Shown here: one piece after another, positions 16,133 to 23,626 of the stretch
Position numbering within the stretch: the first letter of the stretch is position 1
How the letters are laid out: the number at the start of each line of letters is the position of its first letter
Assembly: GCA_966211455.1 (NCBI GenBank)
Contig: CBIHNI010000008.1
Location: 124,001 to 188,000 of the forward strand
Direction of reading: 5' to 3'
Source of the DNA: 21-14-0-10-47-8 sp966211455
GTDB taxonomy: Bacteria; Bdellovibrionota; Bdellovibrionia; Bdellovibrionales; Bdellovibrionaceae
Length of the DNA: 64,000 nucleotides
Position numbers and translations under genes: made by a program
The notes under the pieces: generated by a model
Database searches by the model: none
What the model saw: the letters and a program-made list of their open reading frames with translations, nothing else
What the model was told of the DNA's origin: nothing

Positions 16133-16159
16133 GACGGATCGAAAACGCCAAGTGTGACA
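16133..16159 (-). promoter_or_regulatory. ECF41-type promoter facing the YCII gene
   Basis: On the minus strand it reads TGTCACA, exactly 16 bases, CGTC, a perfect match to the remembered ECF41 consensus. It lies 106 bp before the YCII start codon. With the plus-strand copy it makes a divergent pair. Confidence 0.8.
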
Positions 16160-16181
16160 AAAAATTTTGGATGCAAAGAAA

Positions 16182-17096
16182 ATGAAGAAGAAAGACTGGC
16201 TTGAGAAAAATTTTGAAGAATCCCGCAGTCATTTAAAGACTGTCGCTTATCGCATGCTGGGCTCGACCAGCGAGGCGGAAGATGCAGTTCAAGAAACATG
16301 GATTCGCCTTTCGGGCGCGGATTCAGAAAAGATCGAGAACTTGGGCGGATGGCTTACGACCGTCATCGCGCGCGTTTGTTTGGACCGATTGCGTTCGCGC
16401 AAATCAAAAGGTGAAGAGTCTTTGGACGATGTCGCGACAGAAATTCCGCATGAAAGTTCGGCCAATCCCGAATCACAAGTTTTGCTAGCGGACACAGTGG
16501 GGGCAGCCTTGCTGGTGGTATTAGACACGTTAACTCCGGCTGAAAGAATCGCTTTTGTTTTACATGATTTATTTGACCTTTCATTTGCCGAAATCGCACC
16601 TGTCATCGATCGCACCGAGGAGGCGACAAGGCAACTGGCCAGTCGCGCGCGCCGGCAAGTGCGCGGGGCCAGCTCGCCGCAAGAAGATCGCGAACGGCAG
16701 AAAGAAATCGTCTCGGCATTTTTGACCGCAACCCGCGAAGGAAATTTCGAAGCTTTGATTCGGCTTCTGCATCCGGACGCAGTCCTGCGCGCTGATGCGA
16801 CCGCGATCAAAGTGGCGGAAATGAACAAGGCCCGTGGGGCTCCGCAATTCCAGGACGAAATCCGCGGGGCGAAGAATGTGGCCAACACATTGAAAGGCAA
16901 AGCGGACGAAGCGCAGCTGGCCTTGATCGACGGCATTTTTGGTTGGACCTGGGCGCCGGCTGGAAAACCGGTGGTCGCGTTCCGTTTCACCGTTCAAAGC
17001 GGCAGCGTTCAAGCGATCGATATCGTGATGGATCCCAAACAATTGCAAGCAGTCGACATTGAAATCGTCGGAACAAAAAAAGGAGTGCAGTCATGA
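16182..17096 (+). CDS. ECF41-type RNA polymerase sigma factor with SnoaL-like C-terminal domain
   Basis: 304 residues. Sigma region 2 (YRMLGSTSEAEDAVQETWIRL) and region 4 (LTPAERIAFVLHDLFDLSFAEIA) are followed by a SnoaL/NTF2-like domain (IVSAFLTATREGNFEALIRLLHPDAVL). Near the end MDPKQL fits the NPDKL motif of ECF41. The DGGGK motif between the two is not recognisable. ECF41 has no anti-sigma; its C-terminal domain controls activity. ATG 16182 is chosen; a TTG at 16167 would add five residues. It overlaps the DoxX gene by ATGA. Confidence 0.93.
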   Translation: MKKKDWLEKNFEESRSHLKTVAYRMLGSTSEAEDAVQETWIRLSGADSEKIENLGGWLTTVIARVCLDRLRSRKSKGEESLDDVATEIPHESSANPESQVLLADTVGAALLVVLDTLTPAERIAFVLHDLFDLSFAEIAPVIDRTEEATRQLASRARRQVRGASSPQEDRERQKEIVSAFLTATREGNFEALIRLLHPDAVLRADATAIKVAEMNKARGAPQFQDEIRGAKNVANTLKGKADEAQLALIDGIFGWTWAPAGKPVVAFRFTVQSGSVQAIDIVMDPKQLQAVDIEIVGTKKGVQS

Positions 17097-17464
17097 ATAT
17101 ATTCTTGTGGGTTCTTCAAGGTCTTTTGGCTCTTCACACGTTAATGGGTGCCTTCTGGAAATTTAAGAACACCGCCGAGCAAACGATGCCAACGCTGAAG
17201 GCGATCCCGCCGACGATTTGGATGGGATTGGGGGCATTTGAAATTCTGTGCGCGATCGGCTTGGTGCTTCCGGGATTTTTTAAACCTTATAATTTTCTGG
17301 TTCCGATTTCGGCGATCGCGATTGCGCTGGTGATGCTGGCTTATTGCGGGATTCATCTGATGTCGGGTGCAGAAAGCAATGGTCCCATGATTTACTGGCT
17401 GGGGGTGGCAGCGGTTTGTGCTGTGATCGCATACGGCCGGTTTACAATCGATCCTTCGTTGTGA
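17093..17464 (+). CDS. DoxX-like membrane protein
   Basis: 123 residues, four predicted membrane helices (about 3-20, 42-62, 70-90, 98-115). Its ATGA overlap with the sigma gene shows translational coupling. Small DoxX or oxidoreductase genes are typical ECF41 partners, so it is probably part of the response the sigma factor controls. Confidence 0.85.
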   Translation: MNIFLWVLQGLLALHTLMGAFWKFKNTAEQTMPTLKAIPPTIWMGLGAFEILCAIGLVLPGFFKPYNFLVPISAIAIALVMLAYCGIHLMSGAESNGPMIYWLGVAAVCAVIAYGRFTIDPSL

Positions 17465-17500
17465 TATCTGATATCCCTCTTTCAAAGATAGAGGTATCGA

Positions 17501-18385
17501 ATGAGTTGGGGACAGACTGAAAAAGACAATTGGTTTCAAGAACAGAAAATTCAACGTTCTTACCAAGAACAGGTTGTCCCCAAGATTCAGGCTCTGAAAG
17601 GGAAGTACGATGTCAGCCAGTATGGTGCGCTTTCCATCAATCCTGATTTGTATCCTGTGTTTGTGATCAAATCGAAAAATTTTGATCCAACGAAAAAGAC
17701 CATTTTGGTGACCGGTGGGGTGCATGGTTATGAAACCAGCGGCGTCCACGGGGCGTTAGGATTTTTTGAAAAAGCCGCAGACGTTTATTTGAGGCATTAC
17801 AACTTCGTCTGCTTTCCATGCTTAAGCCCTTGGGCTTACGAGACAATCAATCGCTGGAATAATAAGGCCATTGATCCAAATCGGTCTTTCCGCGCCGACT
17901 CGCCAGCGGAAGAATGCCGCTTGTTCTTAGCGGCGGTTGCTGATTTGAAGTTGAAGCCATTCGCACATTTTGATCTGCACGAGACGACAGATACCGACAA
18001 TTCAGTTTTCCGCCCCGCGCTTGAAAAGCGAGATGGCATCACGATCGAGTTTTCAGAAATTCCGGATGGCTTTTATGTCGTTGGAGACACCGAAAAGCCA
18101 CAGAAAGCTTTCTTAAAGGCCATTGTCGACGAAGTCCGCAAGGTCACGCATATTGCACCAGCCGACGGAAACGGCAAAATCATCGGCGATCCAATCGAGC
18201 AAGAAGGCGTGATCAATTACCCACTCAAAAAACTTTTCTTGTGCGCCGGGATTTCAGATGCCGAGTACACGGCCACCACCGAGGTCTACCCCGACAGTCC
18301 GAAAGTGGATGCCCAGAACTGCATCGATGCGCAGATCGCGGCGATTCGTGGTGGCCTGGATTATTTGATCAAGAATGCGGATTAG
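17501..18385 (+). CDS. M14-family metallocarboxypeptidase / deacylase-like protein
   Basis: 294 residues. Zinc ligands fit H75 and E78 (GGVHGYE) and H160 (HFDLHE). DPNRSF at about 125-130 is the usual substrate-carboxylate Arg region, and TATTEVY near 270 is a candidate catalytic Glu. No signal peptide is seen, so it is probably cytoplasmic, unlike secreted peptidases. It may trim peptides or hydrolyse acylated amino acids. It overlaps the opposite beta-barrel gene by 4 bases at its end. Confidence 0.88.
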   Translation: MSWGQTEKDNWFQEQKIQRSYQEQVVPKIQALKGKYDVSQYGALSINPDLYPVFVIKSKNFDPTKKTILVTGGVHGYETSGVHGALGFFEKAADVYLRHYNFVCFPCLSPWAYETINRWNNKAIDPNRSFRADSPAEECRLFLAAVADLKLKPFAHFDLHETTDTDNSVFRPALEKRDGITIEFSEIPDGFYVVGDTEKPQKAFLKAIVDEVRKVTHIAPADGNGKIIGDPIEQEGVINYPLKKLFLCAGISDAEYTATTEVYPDSPKVDAQNCIDAQIAAIRGGLDYLIKNAD

Positions 18386-19080
18386 AAGAAAGTAAAGCCG
18401 ACACCAAATCGGTAGTACATCCCGGAAAGATCCATTTCCATAGCTTTCGAGTTGGCATCCAGTATTTCGGCGCCAGCATCGTCTTCAAATTTCTTTGTTA
18501 CGAATGACATATAGCCAACCTCGATGCCCACCGTGAACGTCTTTTCCAAGACAACTCCACCGTCAATTCCGACGGAAAAGCCAGTTTCGGGTTTCCCGTT
18601 GAAAACAAAAGAGGTCGTGCCACCATTCACTGTGCTGACCGAATCGATCGTGTATTTCAATGATTGCATCACCGGAACGGTAGCAAGAAGTCCACCGTAT
18701 CCCGAAGCATTTTGGAAAAAACGCCAACCAGCCATCGCATTCAAGCGCGAGCCCTTGAGCTTTGTTTGCGTCGCCACCAATTGTCCGCCGCGTGTCGCAT
18801 TGTCGCCTTTATCAAAGTCGAGAATATCATATCGAAGTCCGGCCACTATGGGTTTCGAATCAAAACGCCACAAAAGATCGATGCTATTTGATTTCATTCG
18901 ACCGATATCCGGATTATCGGTGTAGTAAGTTTCCATGCTTTCATTAAAAGAATCTGGCTTCGCTGATTGCTGACCCAACATAATGCGAAACTCAAGATTG
19001 CCTAAAGTGGTGCTGCCGCCAGATGAAGCCAATGCAAATGAGCTTGCGAAAACGAGGATGGCGAAAAGCAGGTTCTGCAC
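18382..19080 (-). CDS. Outer-membrane beta-barrel protein
   Basis: 232 residues. Signal peptide at about 1-18 (LLFAILVFASSFALA). Alternating strands such as PIVAGLRYDILDF, FTVGIEVGYMSF and the final YRFGVGFTFF, ending in Phe, are the signature for BAM insertion. The size suggests a barrel of about eight strands, of the OmpA/OmpW kind. No peptidoglycan-binding domain. Function is unknown. Confidence 0.8.
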   Translation of the reverse strand: MQNLLFAILVFASSFALASSGGSTTLGNLEFRIMLGQQSAKPDSFNESMETYYTDNPDIGRMKSNSIDLLWRFDSKPIVAGLRYDILDFDKGDNATRGGQLVATQTKLKGSRLNAMAGWRFFQNASGYGGLLATVPVMQSLKYTIDSVSTVNGGTTSFVFNGKPETGFSVGIDGGVVLEKTFTVGIEVGYMSFVTKKFEDDAGAEILDANSKAMEMDLSGMYYRFGVGFTFF

Positions 19081-19283
19081 AGATGGGTCCTTGGTTGGTG
19101 ATTGGTTTGGTTCTTATGTTTAGCATGCCACTGCCGGTCGAAAAGGAAAACAAATGCCCCGTCGTATACATCCTAAAGACCAGGTCGAATGGCGGCATGG
19201 GCCATCACGCTTCCACCTTCTAAATGGAATGAAGGTCATGTTATTTTTGGACATGATCCCGATGTTCAATAAGGAATTGACGA

Positions 19284-19727
19284 ATGCAATTTCAGATCAG
19301 CGACGACAAAGATCTTCTTCAACTTGAAAAAATCCACTCTCTTTTAAAAGATGCTTATTGGTGCAAAGGCATTCCGAAAGCGACCGTGAAATCGGCGATC
19401 CAAGGATCCTTGTGTTTCGGTGTCTATGACAATGGAAGCCAAATTGCATTTGCCAGGATCATCACGGACGGTGCAACCTTTGCCTGGATTTGTGACGTCA
19501 TCGTTGAAGAAAAATTTCGCGGACGGGGTGTTTCAAAATCTTTAATGAAAGCGATCCTGGCCCACCCAAAACTGCAGGGGCTCCGCCGCATTTGTTTGGC
19601 GACGAAAGATGCCCACTCTTTGTATCAACAATTCGATTTCAAAGTGACCGAGACCCCACAGAACTGGATGGAGATCAAAGACAACGACATTTATCTTGGA
19701 ACCGGTACACAGAAAGGTGGGCTATGA
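19284..19727 (+). CDS. GNAT-family N-acetyltransferase
   Basis: 147 residues. FAWICDVIVEEKFRGRGVSKSLMKAIL contains the acetyl-CoA loop RGRGVS, and the end has the SLYQQFDFK motif. The type resembles small YjdJ-like acetyltransferases acting on free metabolites; the substrate is unknown. Its stop overlaps the next start (ATGA), so it is coupled to a secreted peptidase-like gene. Confidence 0.9.
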   Translation: MQFQISDDKDLLQLEKIHSLLKDAYWCKGIPKATVKSAIQGSLCFGVYDNGSQIAFARIITDGATFAWICDVIVEEKFRGRGVSKSLMKAILAHPKLQGLRRICLATKDAHSLYQQFDFKVTETPQNWMEIKDNDIYLGTGTQKGGL

Positions 19728-21199
19728 AATCATTCGCGTTCTTTTCTCTTTTGATGGTTTCGACTGCTTTTGCGGAAATCAAAGTCAGTATGAATTATAC
19801 GCCGACGGCCAACCTGGTTTACCAATTGGACTGTCTGAGCGAATCGATTCCGCATTGCAGCCGCGAAACCTACCGGGATCTGTGGCAAAAGCAGTTTTTT
19901 ATGACGGATGAAGATCAGGCCATGGTCAAAAGCTGGGGCGAACTGATGAAGCGTTATCACCCCGAGCTCGAGCTATCCGATTTGAAGGAGCAAGAGATCA
20001 CAGGACGTTTTGAAGGAGTGCAACTGGCAAGAAAGATTCGTATTGCCTCTTTTCAATCGACCAGCATGGCGGATTACTTCAACCGTCTAGATCTTGTGAT
20101 TCTGCCAAAGGATCGCGAAAAGTTTGAGAAAGTGGTTCGTCACTTCTATCCACGATTTGAAAAGTGGTGGAAAACAACGGCCCTTCCGGTTGGAGCAAAA
20201 TTCACTCAGCAAACGGATGCTCTTTTAAAACGTCCGGACATTTCTAAAAAGTTGAAGCAGTACGCGCATTTTTACCAGGCTAATCTTCCTGATGCTTACG
20301 TGGTTCATTTCAATTTGTTTTACAGACCAGAATTCAAAGAAGCGACCTCCGGCGAGCAGATCGAAAATTACTCGGTGGCCGAATTTCTTGCGACCGAAAA
20401 ACCGGTCGATCGAATTGATGTGATCATCCACGAGCTTTGCCATTTCTTTTACGAAAGCGGGGAGGGCGAGAAATTTGTCGACCTGGTTAAATCGTTTCAA
20501 GCTGTTGGCAAGCCCGAATCCAAAGGAGCTTACAATCTTTTGAACGAAACCTTGGCGACGACCATGGGAAATGGATTGATCAACAAGGTGACCATGGATA
20601 AAAGCAAGTGGGAATCTTACCTGACAAAGCCCCAGTCTTTTTACAACAGCTACGCGATCGACAAAGCAGCGAAAACCACCTTGCCCTGGCTTGAGACATG
20701 GATGAACGAAGGAAAGACCCTTTACGATCCACAGTTTGTCGAAACCTATGTTTCCAATCTTGAAAAGACATTTGGCAAAGAGCTGACGGCGCCAAAATTA
20801 ATCTTGAACGAAATGGTTTTCATCGCCGATGGGAAGTTTGAAAGAAAATATCGGGATACCGCGCGCAAGGCTTTTCGGGCGTCATCGATGTACAGCGGAC
20901 AAGGGGACTGGGAAGATCCAAGAACTTTGAATTCGTACAATAACAAACCGGGCCTTAGCGTCCTGATGATCGTACACGCTTCGAATATCGCGAAACTGAA
21001 GAACGCAAAAATCTTGAATGACGCTGATTTCGAAACCGTCAAAAAGCAGCTCAAAGAAAAGAATCAGGCTGTTTATTCGTTTCAACGAAATCCGAAATCA
21101 TCTGTGTATCTTGTGATCGCCTCGAATGAAGAAGAAGCCTCTGGCCTGATCGAAAAGCTGTCCGAGGTGAAAGAAGGTTTTGTGGGAGTCTTAAATTAG
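19724..21199 (+). CDS. Secreted zinc-peptidase-like protein
   Basis: 491 residues. Signal peptide about 1-17 (FAFFSLLMVSTAFA). HELCH at 236-240 is an HExxH zinc site, and NETLA about 35 residues later could give the third ligand (NExxA, gluzincin pattern). C40ish and C45 may form a disulfide. I know no named family. The ATG at 19724 is chosen for the signal peptide and ATGA coupling to the GNAT gene. It overlaps the AraC gene end by 4 bases. Confidence 0.75.
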   Translation: MKSFAFFSLLMVSTAFAEIKVSMNYTPTANLVYQLDCLSESIPHCSRETYRDLWQKQFFMTDEDQAMVKSWGELMKRYHPELELSDLKEQEITGRFEGVQLARKIRIASFQSTSMADYFNRLDLVILPKDREKFEKVVRHFYPRFEKWWKTTALPVGAKFTQQTDALLKRPDISKKLKQYAHFYQANLPDAYVVHFNLFYRPEFKEATSGEQIENYSVAEFLATEKPVDRIDVIIHELCHFFYESGEGEKFVDLVKSFQAVGKPESKGAYNLLNETLATTMGNGLINKVTMDKSKWESYLTKPQSFYNSYAIDKAAKTTLPWLETWMNEGKTLYDPQFVETYVSNLEKTFGKELTAPKLILNEMVFIADGKFERKYRDTARKAFRASSMYSGQGDWEDPRTLNSYNNKPGLSVLMIVHASNIAKLKNAKILNDADFETVKKQLKEKNQAVYSFQRNPKSSVYLVIASNEEEASGLIEKLSEVKEGFVGVLN

Positions 21200-22116
21200 G
21201 ATCTAGGCTCTTCCTTTGCGATCGAAGCTTTGTAATCCCGGGGTGAAAGCCCCTGGATGCGCTTAAAGACTTTTGAAAAGACAAAAGCATCGTTGTAACC
21301 GACGGCTGTTGCGACCTCTTCGACATTATAAGAACTGTTGCGGAAGAATTGCGTCGCCTTTTGCACGCGTACTTTGGTGACATAGTGGGCCGGGGTGTCG
21401 CCGGTTAACTTTTTAAACTTCTGCGCGAAAGCTGCGCGTGACAAGCCACTGACCGACGCCAAGCTTTCGACACTCCATTCTTGTTCTGGATTTTCGTGGA
21501 TCACTTTCATTGCTTTTAAGAGATGCGGATCCTTCAGAGCCGTGGCCCATCCTTGCTTCTTGCCGCTGGCAGAGTTCATCCAGTTGCGAAGAATGTAATG
21601 AAAAAGGATATCCAACAGATTGCGAGTCACAGCGTCACTGCCGACTTGGAACTGACTGAGCTCGGCCGATAGCAGCTGCAAAGCCGAATGAAGCGGATCG
21701 TGCGATGGAATGTCCTGCGCACGCAACAAAATTGTATCCGGAATTTCACGAAAGAATGCATGCGTGGGCGTATCACGAAATCTGTAAACGCCAGACGCAA
21801 AAGTCAGAAGCGGCTTTTGGCCGGGGATGGCTTCCATCCACTCGCCATACTGAATGGTTTTTTGCGCTTTGGTTTTCAGATCGGTTGCCACTTCGTGATT
21901 GTAACCGCGGGCCATTAAAAGCAGATCGCCTTTTTGCAGATGCAACGGTGTCTTGAGATTTGCGGAACGAACGTACATCTCGCCTTGCGTGACGACGTGA
22001 AAGCCGAAACTTTTTTCGCAAGGAAAGCGCATCGCCCAAGGCTTGTAAACCGAATGATGGGCCAGAACCGATTTTTCAATACCCGAGATTTTCAGAACGT
22101 CCGTTAAAATATCCAT
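21196..22116 (-). CDS. AraC-family regulator with cupin sensor
   Basis: 306 residues. The N-terminal cupin_6-type sensor (PCEKSFGFHVVTQGEMYVR, KGDLLLMARGYNHE) is followed by two HTHs: WSVESLASVSGLSRAAFAQKFKKLTG and YNVEEVATAVGYNDAFVFSKVFKRIQGLSPRDYK. It is divergent from the NmrA-like gene at 22261, and a perfect 11-bp-arm palindrome lies between them. It probably activates that gene in response to a small molecule. Confidence 0.93.
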   Translation of the reverse strand: MDILTDVLKISGIEKSVLAHHSVYKPWAMRFPCEKSFGFHVVTQGEMYVRSANLKTPLHLQKGDLLLMARGYNHEVATDLKTKAQKTIQYGEWMEAIPGQKPLLTFASGVYRFRDTPTHAFFREIPDTILLRAQDIPSHDPLHSALQLLSAELSQFQVGSDAVTRNLLDILFHYILRNWMNSASGKKQGWATALKDPHLLKAMKVIHENPEQEWSVESLASVSGLSRAAFAQKFKKLTGDTPAHYVTKVRVQKATQFFRNSSYNVEEVATAVGYNDAFVFSKVFKRIQGLSPRDYKASIAKEEPRS

Positions 22117-22177
22117 AAACTCAATATATCAGGCTATTGGCCATTTGTCTTACAGTATAGACGAAAAGACATGTTTT

Positions 22178-22204
22178 ATGGATTTATACCCATTATAAAT
22201 CCAT
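22178..22204. promoter_or_regulatory. Perfect palindrome between AraC and NmrA-like genes
   Basis: Arms ATGGATTTATA and TATAAATCCAT around CCCAT. It lies 56 bp before the NmrA-like ATG and 61 bp before the AraC start. It is a strong operator candidate, though AraC proteins more often use direct repeats. Confidence 0.65.
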
Positions 22205-22260
22205 TTGAGACGCCGTAATATGAAAGAGACGAAACAATCGTCTTTTAAAGGAGTCCCCAA

Positions 22261-23097
22261 ATGAAACACACCATCTTAGTCGTCGGCGCCACGGGTAACG
22301 TAGGAGCTGAACTTGTTAAAACACTGAAAGCCCAAGGCCACACCGTTCGCAGCACCACCAGCAAAAAGGCACAAAGTCCCGATCAGGTGCACGTGAACCT
22401 GGTGACAGGCGAAGGCCGCACCGAAGCTTTTAAAGGGATCGACCGCGCCTTCTTTCTGTCGCCTGCCGGGTACCATGCTCAGGATCAGATCCTGATTCCA
22501 TTGATTGAAGAAGCTAAAAAGCAAGGACTGAAGAAAGTCGTCTTGATGACCGCGATGGGTGCAAACGCCAACGAAGAGGCCCCACTGCGAAAAGCCGAGG
22601 TCGCGTTGGAAAAATCGGGTCTGACCTACAATATCATCCGTCCCAATTGGTTTTTGCAAAACTTCAACACTTTCTGGATTGCGGACATCAATCAAAAGAA
22701 CGCCATTCTGCTTCCGGCCGGCGATGCAAAGGTGAGCTTTATTGATTCGCGCGACATTTCGGATGTGGCTGCGAAGTTGGTGGTCAGCGATGATTTCAAA
22801 AACCAAGCTTTCGATCTGACCGGACCCGAAGCGGTCGATCACACCGTGGTCGCCAAGGCGATCAGCGAAGTCAGCGGAAAAAAAGTTATCTACAAGGAAA
22901 TAACGCCAGAAGAGTTTAAGAAGAACGTGATGGCCCACGGGATCACCAGCGAGTACGCCGATCTTTTAAATATGATTCTGGGATTTTTGAAAGCCGGCTA
23001 TTCAGCGGCAGTGAATGGCTCGGTCGAAAAAATCACCGGTCACAAACCACGGGGCCTTGCGGGGTACGTGAAAGATTATAAGAATCAGTGGTCTTAA
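22261..23097 (+). CDS. NmrA-like NAD(P)-binding protein (quinone oxidoreductase-like)
   Basis: 278 residues. Rossmann start ILVVGATGNVGAELV (GxxGxxG), then KKVVLMTAMGAN, and IIRPNWFLQNF as in NmrA/HSCARG and QOR2-like atypical SDRs. These lack the classical YxxxK pair and often act as redox sensors or quinone reductases. The AraC regulator upstream is the likely controller. AAAGGAG precedes the ATG. Confidence 0.9.
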   Translation: MKHTILVVGATGNVGAELVKTLKAQGHTVRSTTSKKAQSPDQVHVNLVTGEGRTEAFKGIDRAFFLSPAGYHAQDQILIPLIEEAKKQGLKKVVLMTAMGANANEEAPLRKAEVALEKSGLTYNIIRPNWFLQNFNTFWIADINQKNAILLPAGDAKVSFIDSRDISDVAAKLVVSDDFKNQAFDLTGPEAVDHTVVAKAISEVSGKKVIYKEITPEEFKKNVMAHGITSEYADLLNMILGFLKAGYSAAVNGSVEKITGHKPRGLAGYVKDYKNQWS

Positions 23098-23188
23098 ATC
23101 TAGTGGCTGGCTGAGCTTAAGTCGAGGAAGAGGTAGGGCTGGACCACGGAAAATGGAAGTCTCGGCCCGCCTCTGCTAAGTTTAAAAT

Positions 23189-23626
23189 ATGAGAATATTT
23201 ATTCTTTGTATTTTAACGGTTTTAGGGCCGACGTTCTTATTTGCTGCTTCGGCACAAAAAGAGACTGTCGGAAACATTTTTCAGATCGAAATGCGGACTG
23301 GGGATCAGCTGGTGCGGACCCAGTCATCGGCACTGAATAGCGGCTTGCTGCTTTCAAGAAAGTCTCGGACTTATTTTTTTGCGCAAGAGCATCCGGCCCA
23401 ATCGTTAAATTCAGTCAAAATTCGCGCCGAAGAACTTTCGGTCAATCCGAAAGATATCAAGCTTCGTCGTACCAAGAATGGCACCATTTTCTTTTTCGAA
23501 GACAAGGAATATACTTATTTCTATTCGACCAAGGGCGGTCGATTGCTGATCAGTCAGAATGAAAAAGAGAAGTTCGATGCCTCTCGAGTCCATCTAAAGT
23601 TAACAAGAGGGGTCGCGAGCAAATGA
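23189..23626 (+). CDS. Secreted hypothetical protein
   Basis: 145 residues. Signal peptide about 1-20 (FILCILTVLGPTFLFAASA). The mature part is beta-rich and basic (SRKSRTYFFAQ; KLRRTKNGTIFFFEDKEYTYFY). I recognise no family. Its stop overlaps the start of the 802-residue secreted protein (ATGA), so they are made together and may act together. Confidence 0.75.
   Translation: MRIFILCILTVLGPTFLFAASAQKETVGNIFQIEMRTGDQLVRTQSSALNSGLLLSRKSRTYFFAQEHPAQSLNSVKIRAEELSVNPKDIKLRRTKNGTIFFFEDKEYTYFYSTKGGRLLISQNEKEKFDASRVHLKLTRGVASK

Noticed and set aside
16289..16990. 233-codon open frame antisense to the sigma factor
   Set aside because: The sense frame has clear sigma regions; the antisense is a by-product of its codon use.
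19023..19223. 66-codon open frame upstream of the GNAT gene
   Set aside because: No ribosome site, overlaps the beta-barrel gene start, and looks like random sequence.
23098..23188. Possible structured leader before the 23189 gene
   Set aside because: Only a short GAGG/CCTC pairing is visible; not enough to support a riboswitch.
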